From Dallia pectoralis (lineage: Eukaryota; Chordata; Actinopteri; Esociformes; Umbridae), in assembly GCA_029465975.1 (NCBI GenBank), contig CM055756.1, positions 2,476,601 through 2,540,600 of the forward strand: a stretch of 64,000 nt of DNA, written 5' to 3'. This document shows positions 53,415 through 64,000 of the stretch, piece by piece. The notes under the pieces are model-generated. The model saw nothing but the letters and a program-made list of their open reading frames with translations, made no database searches and had not been told where the DNA came from. The position numbers and the translations under genes are program-made. Positions within the stretch are counted from its first letter, which is position 1. The number at the start of each line of letters is the position of its first letter.

Positions 53415-54915
53415 ACAAGGGTTCGCTACAATAACAAAAAACCCTGGTTCACAGCTGATCTCAGACGTCTGCGGGCGATCAAAGAGGAGGCTTTCAGAAG
53501 GGGCGACAGGGACCTACTCAGAGAAGCTAACAACAACTTTTTCTAAGGCGGTTAAGGAGGACGAGCGCTTGTATGGGGACAAACTGAAACAACTGCTCTC
53601 AGAAAATGACACTGCTTCGGTCTGGAGGGGGATTAAACCAATAACAAATTACAAATGCAACTCACCCCAGGCCACAGACAATCTGCAACTTGCCAACGAC
53701 CTAAACCAGTTTTACTGCAGATTTGAGAGTCAAAGGATCAGTTCTGTCTTCACAACCCCATCAGCTGCGTCCTGCCACCACCAACAGTCCCCGATAACCA
53801 GGGCTCGCCCACAACCAACCATCCCAATCGACAACTCCCCTTAGACTACAATGACATCAATCAAAACCTTTCCAGAAGCTACACTGGGACTATGTATATT
53901 GGAGAGGGACGTTAAGAGACTATTCAAGAGTCAAAGCCCAAGGAAGGCAGCTAGTTCTGATGGAGTCTCTGCCTCCTCCTTCAATCACTGTGCTGACCAA
54001 CTATCTGCTGTGTTCACAGACATTTTAAATAAATCATTGGAGTCATGCAGCGGCCCCAGCCTGCTTCAGATCTGTCAACACGGTGGAGTCCTTTCGCTTC
54101 CTGGGCTACACCATCGCCCAGGACCTCAAGTGGGAGCTGAACATCACCTCTCTCACTAAGAAAGCACAACAAAGACTGTACTGCCTGCAGGAGATGGAAA
54201 AGTACAAACTGCCAACATCTATGATGATTAAGTCCTACACAGCCATCATTGAGTCCATCCTGTCCTCCTCCATCACCCTGTTACGCTGCGCCCACTGTCA
54301 AGGACAAAGACAGACTGCAACGCATCATCCGCTCTACGTAACGGACCATTGGTTGTAGGCTGCTCTCTCGCCAATGTCCGGTTCAAAGCCAGGTCACTGA
54401 GGCGGCAAAGGTTGAGGCAGAACCCTCCCATCCGGGTAACGGACTATTCAGAACTCTCCCCTCTGGCAGACGGCTGAGGTCTATCAAGATCTAAACATCC
54501 CGCCACAAGAACAGGTTCTTTACCACAGCGGTGAGTCTAAGGAATATGCCTCTATCACTAGACTGCCTTTAACCCCCCCCACGGTGGACATCCTGCACTA
54601 TAAATGGACTTTGCCCTTCTTTTGCACAACTGTATATTTCACTAGATATTGCGCACAATTTCATATTTGAACCTGTCTGCTCACACATCTAGACACTGCT
54701 CCTTTATATCCTATACATATTACATATTCTATATTTACCCAGAACATATGCCAACTAGGCATGGTCTCTTGGTTGTTCGTGTTGTGTGTTTTTGCTCTTT
54801 CTGCACTGTCTCGTGTACATCATAAATTGTGTGTTCTAAATACTGCAGCTAGTGGTCAGAAACAAAAGTCCTTGTGTGTGTAAACGGACTTGGCCAATAA
54901 ACCTGATTCTGAATG
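53415..54915 (+). mobile_element. 5'-truncated, broken L2/Rex-type LINE
   Basis: Frames read KQLLSENDTASVWRGIKPIT and NLQLANDLNQFYCRFES, then, after a gap, FRFLGYTIAQDLKWELNI and KKAQQRLYCLQEMEKYKLP. These are typical non-LTR ORF2 segments before and after the RT core, most of which is deleted. The 3' end is CCAATAAACCTGATTCTGAA at about 54914. Several stops and shifts make it inactive. Confidence 0.82.
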
Positions 54916-55038
54916 GATGTCAGCCTGCAACCTCAAGCTTATTGTCAACAAGCCTGAGCGGCTCTTCCTTACAGATAAACTGCACACGATGGTGTACCTT
55001 TTTAGGTGCAAATTACCATGGAACATCAAATATGAGAC

Positions 55039-55530
55039 ACATGTGACACTTCTCATGTGACACTTCTCGTGTGACACTTCTCGTGTGACACTTCTCGTGT
55101 GACACTTCTCGTGTGACACTTCTCGTGTGACACTTCTCGTGTGACACTTCACATGTGACACTTCACGTGTGACACTTCACGTGTGACACTTCACGTGTGA
55201 CACTTCTCGTGTGACACTTCTCGTGTGACACTTCTCGTGTGACACTTCTCGTGTGACACTTCTCATGTGACACTTCTCGTGTGACACTTCTCGTGTGACA
55301 CTTCTCGTGTGACACTTCTCGTGTGACACTTCTCATGTGACACTTCTCGTGTGACACTTCTCGTGTGACACTTCTCGTGTGACACTTCTCGTGTGACACT
55401 TCTCGTGTGACACTTCTCGTGTGACACTTCTCGTGTGACACTTCTCGTGTGACACTTCTCGTGTGACACTTCTCGTGTGACACTTCTCATGTGACACTTC
55501 TCGTGTGACACTTCTCATGTGACACTTCTC
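55039..55530. repeat. 14-bp minisatellite
   Basis: About 35 copies of TGTGACACTTCTCG, with TCATG and TCACG variants. It begins about 120 bp after the LINE tail. The MSHEKCHTRSVTREV frames on the minus strand are artefacts. Confidence 0.96.
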
Positions 55531-56260
55531 CTCTGCTCATTCCATTGTTTCTAATTGAAGCTTGTATCACTAAGATCACGGTACTGTCCTAAAAAGCAAA
55601 CAGAAAAACTTCTCCTGTCCTTCCTTCTGGGTAAGCTCAAATCCGACATCTCTGCCCAGGCACTGTGTTCAGCCAGTTGTTGTCTATTGGCCATCCCACC
55701 CGAACTGGAAGGAAAATCCAGTGCTATTCTCTGTCCTGGACACATAGTAGACTATTTTGTGACTGGACGGTAAAAAGACTCTACAATCTCCTCTACGTCA
55801 TTATGCAGTCACTTTTATCCAAAGCAAACTCACAGCAGTCAATGTGTATGTATCCATACTTTTAATTACAGTTAAATATTCTGAGAATTTAACCCAGAAA
55901 CCATATATTGCAGTCAATGCTGTACATAGTAAGCAACCTGGGACAATAAAAACTCTTCTGCTTTTGGTGAACTAATCCCTGCAATAATTAAATTCTAGCG
56001 CTGCTGATGGGTTAAGGTTTACTTAGGCCCACTCCCGGGTTCTGTTGTTGTCCCAGCTTCCTATATACTGTAGATATGAATGTACTGATTGTATATCACT
56101 CTGGATAATTAATAATTAAAAATGATACATATGTAAAATGCATATCTATGGACATTTGTAGTTTTTGTGTTTCTGAGTTTTATAACTACGTTTTCGTGTT
56201 GAATTGGGTTGTTTGTGCCAGACGGGCTGGTTTGAGTTATTTAGAAAGCGCTGATTTACT
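55531..56260. other. non-coding stretch, nothing recognised
   Basis: AT-rich, without an exon or a clear repeat boundary. Confidence 0.45.
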
Positions 56261-56266
56261 GGGATT

Positions 56267-56792
56267 TTCCCCACGCAACCATTTCAAGGATTCACAGAGA
56301 ACGATCCGAAAAAAGAAAATACCTTTTGTGAGCAGCTAAAACGCCTTGTTGATGGGGGAAGTCAGAAGCAAACGGCCAGACTGTTGTCTGCTGATAGGAA
56401 GGCAACTGTGACTTTAAAAAATCAGTTGTTACAACAGAGGTATGCAGAAGAGCATCTCTGAACACACAACACGTCGAACCTTGAAGCAGATGGTCTACGG
56501 CAGTAGACCACACCAGGTGTCATTCCTGTCAGCTAAAAACAGGAAACTGATGCTACATTTGGCACAGGGCCACCAAAAATGGACCATGGAATGCTGAAAA
56601 AAACGTCGCCTGATCTGACGAATCACAATTTATGCCCTGACATGCAATGTCAAAATGGACCAAAATCGCTGAGGAATATTTCCAGCACCTTGTTGAATAA
56701 ATAGCACGAATAAATAAGGCAGTTCTGAAAGCGAGGGGAGGCCGACACGGTACTTACAAGGTGTACCTAATGAAGTGGCCGGTGAGGGTATG
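56267..56792 (+). mobile_element. Tc1-like transposon fossil
   Basis: GGATTCACAGAGAACGATCCG and CCACACCAGGTGTCATTCC, CCTGATCTGACGAATCAC, then the terminus AGGTGTACCTAATGAAGTGG and CCGGTGAG. It is the same family as the fossil at 41820, with multiple frameshifts. Confidence 0.78.
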
Positions 56793-56799
56793 AGCTAGT

Positions 56800-57740
56800 T
56801 TTTATGATAAATGCTTTCATATAGCGATACTCAGTTTGACCCTCTGTAGTGCACATATTCCACCCTTGATTCCACCAACCCAAAAAAGCAAAATTCCTGC
56901 TCTACATTTGCTGAACCTGTTCTACTCTCTCTATTGGGAAAATTGCTATCACACTGTCACATCAAGCGTGAGGTTCAGGGTTAGAGAAAGCTAGGTGCCC
57001 TGAGACCAGGACCACTCCGGTTCCGTTCGACGGTTTAATTCTGTCTGCCTGTTGTCCTTTGGAGAGGGCTAAAGTAGGTTAGAACCATCTGCGTGACTGC
57101 TACTGTCAGACACCACCGTGGTCTATTTCTCTGAGTGTCTCCGCCGATCGTTCTCCTCGCGATCCTTTTTTTAGTCTGGTAACATCGAACGTTTGTATGT
57201 TAAAGGTGCATTCATTGTTTCGCGCTCCATATACGAAATGCGTTCCGTAATAGCTTGCAGGTGTGATTCTGCGTGAGGGATAATACCAGCTGGCAACACT
57301 GGCATGCTGAGGGCCAGGGTGTTATGCAGGTTGGTCACGGAGCAGCTTGTGAATGTGGCATAAATCTGCTCCTTTTCTCGTTCCTCTCACTGTCCCGCAG
57401 CAAATCTGTCAAAAATTATCGCCCTCTTTCTGTCCGTGACACTTGTTTCCAGAGCACTCGCCTGCTATGAGTATTTCACCGTGCTGCGGTGAAAAATGGA
57501 TTGGCTTCTGCTCGCGTGCGTATTTGCCTGTGTAGGTTCGCACAATCACAATGTGTCTCACGGCCATATAACTTGGATCTTGAGATACGCCTCTGTGTTA
57601 GGAACGAATTAGCTAAAACTTTTCAATACAGCTTCTTCTGTATTGCAAACGAGCGATTAGCGTGGACAGCTGGCAGCCTAACTAATTCTGAATAGCTTAA
57701 CCATGATGCATCAGATTATGACCCAATTCCGTATCTAGTC
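56800..57740. other. non-coding stretch, nothing recognised
   Basis: Mixed composition. No splice-bounded frame with family resemblance was found on either strand. Confidence 0.45.
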
Positions 57741-57755
57741 ATACTATTTAATATA

Positions 57756-57784
57756 TATATAACGTATATATCTCATAATGTTTA

Positions 57785-57815
<31 letters not shown>
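57756..57815. repeat. TA dinucleotide tract
   Basis: TATATA runs directly abutting the left end of a TIR element. Confidence 0.9.
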
Positions 57816-57820
<5 letters not shown>

Positions 57821-58561
57821 CGATGAGCCAAAACATTATGATCCAATACGCTGTGGGCATGTCGACAAAACAGCACCAAGAACAGCACCAAAACAGCACC
57901 AAGAACAGCACCAAAACAGCACCAGATCCTTCATGTCCTGTAAGATGCAACAGACCCACTTGGACTTTATATGACCCCTAATGGTGTCCTGTGGCCTCAG
58001 GCACCAAGATATTAGCAACAGATCCATAAAGTCCTGTACATTTTTAAGTGGACTTAAATCGGATAGAGAGCTGAGGACAACACCATGAACTCTTCATCAT
58101 GTTCCTCAAATCATCCTAGCCCAATATGAAGCACGGTGTGTTGAGACATATTCCTCCAGTATCCGTCATTAACATTTCTGTGACTTGTGCCACAATCAAC
58201 CTACTGTCGGTTCGGACTCGACGGGATAGCCTTCGTTGTCGTCACACATCAATGAGCGTTGGACGCCCAACACCCTGTTGCCGGTTTGTTGTTTGTCCAC
58301 ACTCAGATCGCTGTCGATTGGTTTCTCACTACACTACTGGGAGAACCCAAGTAGTGTAGTCAGAGATACACTGACCCAGTCATCTGGCCATAACAGTTTG
58401 TCCGTTCCTCCTGCACATTTCTCCGGTATCCAACACAATGACTATGAGAACATTTTGTTTGCTCACCGTGTAATCTGCTAAAACTTTGACATGTTCCTTT
58501 GTTAGGAGACGGCAACGCTATTTGCTTAAGTTGTCCTAATGCTTTGGCTCAACACCGTATA
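57815..58561. mobile_element. 747-bp non-autonomous TIR element
   Basis: The left end CGATGAGCCAAAACATTATG and the inverted right end CCTAATGCTTTGGCTCAACA pair with few mismatches. The interior at 57870-57925 has five copies of an 11-bp AACAGCACCAA repeat. No transposase was seen. It is flanked on the left by TA repeats. Confidence 0.75.
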
Positions 58562-58569
58562 TTCTGAGT

Positions 58570-59205
58570 GTGCAATAATATATTTGGGAAAATATGGACG
58601 AATACACTTATTTAATCGGCACAGATTAGTGACGTGTTGTGTAAAACAAAAGGTCCAATGACATTTTTTTCATAGCCATCTTGACCATATGATGTTAACG
58701 AGAGATTAGAAGGAAGAGAGATTAAATATAAGGCTCTTTGTGTGAACACTTTGTGGCTTACAGATTAGCAGGCCAATGTTTTACAAATGGCTTGAATTTG
58801 GGTCAGATGAAAGTTAAAAGCCATATATCAGCGCATAACAGATGCTTTCATTATACCGCTGGTCAGCTGTCAGGCACCTCAATCAATAAGGAAAAGGTAA
58901 ACTATAGAGCTGTTGTTTGGACAAATTATCATCATTTAAGCAACATGTAGCTGTCTCTAATTCTAAACTGGATTGCATCCAAAAAAATGTTTTTGACATG
59001 CTTATTAAAGCTGCAACCGTTGGAATTGCGGTTGTAAGGGCAAAAGAGATAAGAGCAGGGGTCTTCACTCTGTTGTAAATGATTCAGAAGTTCTCTTATA
59101 AATCTAACAGAGGGAGGCTGGCCAGCCGGAAGCAAGTAGCCTTTCCAGAAAGAGAAACGTGGCAGACGTGCTCTCACTTCTTCTCTACCCCTCCGACTGT
59201 GCAGG
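58570..59205. other. non-coding stretch, nothing recognised
   Basis: No exon or repeat boundary was identified. Confidence 0.45.
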
Positions 59206-59213
59206 TCGAGCCC

Positions 59214-59712
59214 AACCAAGCCTGTTCCCTCTCTTTCTCTCCCTCTCTAATCTGTCTCCCTCACTCAATCGCTCTATCCCTTTCTCTCTCTCTCTCTCTC
59301 TATCTCTTTCACTCTCTCTCTCTTTCTATCCCTATCTGTATTTCATCCTATATCCACCCCTCACCATCTCTCTCTCACTCTCACTCTCTCGCTCTGTTTC
59401 TATTTCTATCTTTCTCCCTATCTCTCTCTCTCAATCTCTCTCTCTCTCTCACTCTGTTTCTAACTCTGTTTCTATCTCTCTCTCTCTCACTCTGTTTCTA
59501 ACTCTGTTTCTATCTCTCTCTCTCACTCTGTTTCTATCTCTCTCTCACTCTGTTTCTCTCTCTCTCTCTCTCACTCTGTTTCTAACTCTGTTTCTCTCTC
59601 TCTCTCTCACTCTGTTTCTAACTCTCTATCTCTCTCTCTCACACTCTGTTTCTATCTCTCTCTCTCTCTCTCTCACTCTGTTTCTAACTCTCTCTCTCTC
59701 TCTCTCCTCCCT
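59214..59712. repeat. polypyrimidine CT microsatellite
   Basis: A strand-asymmetric run of CTCT with recurrent CTCACTCTGTTTCTAACTCT blocks. The 140- and 211-codon Ser/Leu-rich frames over it are artefacts. Confidence 0.95.
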
Positions 59713-59719
59713 CACCTCC

Positions 59720-61950
59720 TTCTCTCTGATGATAAGTGACTTCTGGACTTGGACCTTTCCTGCAGCATATGTTCTCCTGGAACTCCCAGCATGATGGGCC
59801 GTTCTGTCGTCATGTTGGTCTCATGAGCTGACGTCAAGCGCCGTGCGTATAGCAGGAGCGCACATACGCCATCATGGTGATGTGTTTCTCCATTAACAAC
59901 GCTAGCAGTCATCCAATTAGATGAACTAACAGTGATGGAGTGCAAGGGGCCCCTGACTGATCGGGGAGAGGGTGCCCCAAATAAAACTGTTCTTAGCCCG
60001 CCCCCCCAATATCTAGAGCCGGCACTGAGTGCTGCATTACATTCATGTAGGGGATTTCAGTTTCTCTGTATCACTTTTTATTAGATTTATAGCATTTCTA
60101 TATGAGCTAAAATAAATTACTTACTTTAGTTTGGCTCTCCTATTAGTTGATATAAGGTCATCCATCTAAATTTGCGGTCATTTTTAAACAGACTCAATTC
60201 CCTAAGCACATATCTTGTTCATTATACTGGCACTGAAAGTCATATACATAACAGATGCATATTTCTCAACATTTTGCCAGAAACTGATATTCTGTATTTG
60301 AAAATATTATTTAAAAAACAAAAAAAATAGTTTTAAGATTCATTTATTGGTAACAGGAAAAAAGCGATGATTTGATTCAAAAGAAAATTGACACAATAAT
60401 TTCCTCAGGCCGTTGGAATATTGGGAGGCTATAACTGGGAATGTACTCTACGACACACTGATTTATTGTCCATACTGATTACATGGTCAACTATTGAACC
60501 TTGTGTTGATTAATGATTCAAACTGCTTGGTCTGCACTCTGCTACTCAATTATTTAACTAGCCTGTTTAAAGGAGGCATATTATGGTAAGTAAACTAATG
60601 ACTGTTATTAGGCATAATAAAATGATACGAAAAATCTCTAACTGAAGGTAAGTCAATTGGCAGGTCAATTTGTTTGGTTATTAAACGATAATTACTGACC
60701 GTGGCTCGCATTTAATACAATAGAATGAGATTCATTACTGTACAAAAAAGGGTTTGCGTCTTCCTGTTTCTGCTATTTAAGTTAAAGGCCAAAATGTCTG
60801 TCATGAACATTGCTGTGGAAAATTTGATGTTGATAATTTAGTTTGCAGCAGTATGACTGCAGGAATTAGGACGGAAAATAGAAAAAGAATCCAATCAAAT
60901 ACAAAAGAATGTACAATCCCGTTATTTAAAGTTAGTATTTCATTTCTATTGTAATTATGAAAACAACACATTGATATCGTGGCACGTGGAAGCGCTAAAA
61001 TCACGTGTTTTCAGAAAGCTTGAGTCGATGAATCTGTCTGAATTATGCTTAACTTAATTCTTAAGATTAGGTCAGAATGCACATAGAGAGCAAAGAGCAT
61101 GAATAGTCAGGTGAAATGTAAGCGCGTGTGACTCAGGTTGGGAATTTGTGACCATTGTAAATCATGCTTCTGGCATTATGAGCCATTAATAATGATAACG
61201 TGGCAATGACGTACAGGAAATGAGAAAACTCTCTGCCGATTTTCTTTCGTTCCCACTGCAGATTTTGCCTCGTCTAGACTGATCTCACTTTCTCTAGGCT
61301 ACAAGGGTCAACAATCAACAGCAACAAGGTGGAGAGGGACACTGCTAAGTTTAGGACACAATGAAATGAAAAGACAAAAAACAAGCTGCTCTACTTTTCT
61401 ATTGGGCCTCAGGCACTTTTTTCTACTTTGAGAAACGAGGTCTAATGCTACGAGTCCCAGCACTTCTGCACCACTGGAACAGAGGACAACACTGGAACCA
61501 TCGTAGCGTAATATTCTTGTAAACAGCTTATTACATTATAAATTGTCAATGGGAGATTAAAGGAGTCATTTGATATGTAGGGTCACAAAGAATGTCCTTG
61601 CACTCAAAAGAAAAGCTATTTTTTGTCTGTTCAAAGAACTGATTATGAATACAGTCTAGACACTGTCCATGTTTTAAATGACTTTTGTAGCTGTGAAATG
61701 ACACATTGTGATAATTTTTTTATAGAATATATACATAGTTGTACGAGGCCTATTATCAGTAGCCATCAGTCCTGTGTTCCCCGTGGCATATTGGGTTTTC
61801 CATTACAATGTTATTCATTTAAAACGCTTATTGATCATTAGAAAACCTACTTGCAATATTGTTAGCACAGCTGAAAACTGTTGTGCTTATAAAAGAAGCT
61901 TAAAAAATGGCATTCTTTAGACAGACATCTGGAGCATCAGCAATTGTGGG
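59720..61950. other. non-coding stretch, nothing recognised
   Basis: AT-rich. No exon resembling the missing 5' part of grin2c was found. Confidence 0.45.
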
Positions 61951-61959
61951 TTGATTACA

Positions 61960-62525
61960 GGCTCAACATGGCCAGGAACTTTCTTCTGAATTGGATCAGC
62001 CTATACTTGTTATGAAAGAGTAATGCAAGAAACTGCCTGTAAACTGAATGTCTCGTACTTAACCGGGTACTCGTTTTATGTTTTAAGGAGTTCGGATCAC
62101 AGAAGATTACCTGTGACATGCAGACCAATTGAACAAATGCTTGAGGACTACTTGACACAATCTGTCAAGCATGGTGGAGGCAATGTAATGGTCTGGGTGT
62201 GCTTTGGTGCTGATAAAGTGGGAGATTTGTTCAGGGAAAAAAAGATCTTTAAGAAGGAAGGGCTCTAAACCCTGTAAATAGCCCTTGATTGGTGCCAGCT
62301 TCCTTCTATAACAGGTCAATGACCCAAAGGACAGCTCCAAAATATAAAAAAACTATTTTGGGAAGAAGCAGTCAGCTGGTATTCTGTCAATAATGGAGTG
62401 TCCACCACAGTCACCTGATCTTTGCTCTATTGAGCTGTTGTGGTTGCAACTTGAACGTATGGTACCCAGAAGTGGATGTGCCCCTGTCCACTTACAGCTG
62501 CTTGTACAATGTCTAACTAATAATG
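61960..62525 (+). mobile_element. Tc1-like transposon fossil
   Basis: ACATGGCCAGGAACTTTCTT, GGAGGCAATGTAATGGTCTG, CCACAGTCACCTGATC and TGAGCTGTTGTGG follow the order of a Tc1 transposase gene, with a large internal deletion near 62090 and many stops. Confidence 0.72.
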
Positions 62526-62699
62526 GAAACTACTGAATCTAAACCATATAAAAAGCCATATAAATATATATGGAAAATAAAACTAGCTATAAGAGTTTGG
62601 AAATTAACTGAAACTTAACTTAATTTCAAAGATACATTTGAAAGATGAACAAATTCAAAAACACATACAGACAGAACTATAACAAACCTACTGCTTGGC

Positions 62700-62800
62700 C
62701 CTTAGAATCATCCCCACAGCATGATGCTTCCACCACCACGCTTAATAGAAAGCATGGTATTAGCCAGGTGATGAGCAGTACCTTGTTCTGCTCCATAACA
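62700..62800 (-). mobile_element. Tc1-like fragment in reverse orientation
   Basis: CCCCACAGCATGATGCTTCC, ACCACCACGCTT and GGTATTAGCCAGGTGATGAG match a common fish Tc1-like sequence read on the opposite strand. Confidence 0.55.
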
Positions 62801-62809
62801 GAACAACAT

Positions 62810-64000
62810 CTGGGTAAAGTGACATGGTCTGAATAGTTTGGGTTTGTTCTGTGAATGGTCCTTTAAGGATAGGTTCAAAATTAACAACCCTGGAGGATAT
62901 TTCCTAATCTTTATTTTTATACTGAATCCCCAGAAATTTTATAGAAAATGTTATTTTTCAACATTGCAGCAAACTAGTATGTAGATATACACTACACATA
63001 TGATAGCATTTAGACCATGGTATATTATAGCATTGTGTATTTATTACATTTTATTATTTTGATATCTTTCTGGTAAGAATGGATACTGGTGCCAACTCAG
63101 CTTGCAGTAACACATTTATCAGTATGTTTTGTTAGATTTCTAAAAGATGCAGTCAACAGTAGTTAGTTGTGTCTGTGAATGCCCGTCCTCCTTTCCTCTC
63201 TGGGTTTGTCATAGTTCAGCCTGAGATGAATGAGGGGGATAAAGCTTCAGCATCTTTACCCTGTTAATTCTTAAAGGTGGAAGTGACCTGCCAACATCAC
63301 ATATGGTTGTGAATCCCCAGAGTGAATGAATGCACAAACCTAACATCATGTTAACATTCAAGGCATGTGATATCCATGATTACTGGAATCGATTATTCAG
63401 TGCTCTGAACGAGGCCCTGAGGAAGATTGATCTGTGATTGATTATAGCCATAGTGAAATAGCTTTGTTTGCATTTCCATCTCTATTTGACGTACGGCCAC
63501 TCACATGCTTTACAGCCACAGAAGGAGCTTTCGCTTTCGGTTCCATGACATAGTAGAGAAAAGCACTTGCCGCTACTGTATTTGTAAAACAGAGTTATTC
63601 CTCACACGGATCGATTCCATAGATTCGATTAATTACGTGTTCTAGGCTATCGACCCCTTTCTGTGTTTTCAAACATTGCAGCACGATAAATTCCCATCTT
63701 GTCTGCTCTGATACACACTTGCAGGGTTGCCAACTTTGGGACTCCGGCTGGAGTGAGACTCTGTAAAATTCTAGTATGCGCGCCTGAGCGGGCAGAGGAA
63801 ATGTTTGGTGAACCTAACCCTAATTAAAAAATATTTCAGTCCTTGTTTACTGTGTATAAACCCTGATTTAGGCAAAAATAATAATAGAATGATGGCTGAT
63901 GTTTTTGTTCTAGCAGAACCATATTTCTTGGCAATTTTAGAATCGGGAAAGCATTCTTTGAATAGTGGGCTGAGGTGATCTGTGAAGGCTAATGGGATGT
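62810..64000. other. non-coding right edge
   Basis: No exon was recognised up to the window end. The missing grin2c 5' exons and promoter are expected further right. Confidence 0.45.

Noticed and set aside
55163..55518. MSHEKCHTRSVTREV-type frames
   Set aside because: Translation of the 14-bp array.
59079..59794. Ser/Leu-rich frames of 140 and 211 residues
   Set aside because: Translation of a CT microsatellite.
48760..64000. Missing 5' exons of grin2c
   Set aside because: I looked on the minus strand for the signal-peptide and first amino-terminal-domain exons and found no frame with the expected motifs and splice sites, so they are treated as outside the window.

Overview
This window is vertebrate nuclear DNA, almost certainly from a teleost fish. 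The evidence is a multi-exon NMDA-receptor gene with consensus GT/AG splice sites, many decayed Tc1-like transposons, L2/Rex-type LINE pieces, hAT-like and other terminal-inverted-repeat elements, CA/GT microsatellites and very abundant minisatellites. The repeat mixture suggests a salmonid or pike relative, but that is inference only. There is no bacterial or operon-like organisation. Most long open frames here are artefacts of tandem repeats. || The one confidently recognised gene lies on the minus strand: grin2c, encoding the GluN2C subunit of the NMDA-type glutamate receptor. Eleven coding exons run from 48596 (middle of the amino-terminal domain) down to a stop at 20327 (C-terminus SSLESEV, a PDZ ligand). 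The signal peptide and first amino-terminal-domain exons are not seen and should lie beyond 64000. Phases agree at every junction, except for a one-base deletion in an A5 run inside the exon before M4 (about 23465-23469). || Layout: 1-1607, minisatellites with a small inverted-repeat element inserted in one of them; 2905-5788, a 2.9-kb CAG/TAG compound array; 5.8-13.5 kb, sparse DNA with small repeats and one possible orphan terminal exon near 11 kb; 13.7-16.6 kb, a 25-bp satellite of about 113 copies; 16.6-20 kb, sparse DNA and the grin2c 3' side; 20.3-48.6 kb, grin2c with repeat-rich introns; 48.6-64 kb, probably the long upstream grin2c intron, with further minisatellites, a LINE, Tc1 fossils and TIR elements. 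|| The most striking observation is in the intron at 25793-24019. Nearly all of it is a 45-bp minisatellite whose unit is a copy of the exon's last 17 bases plus its 5' splice site. The intron therefore carries 35 perfect, regularly spaced copies of the real donor, each of which would lead to an in-frame stop if used.
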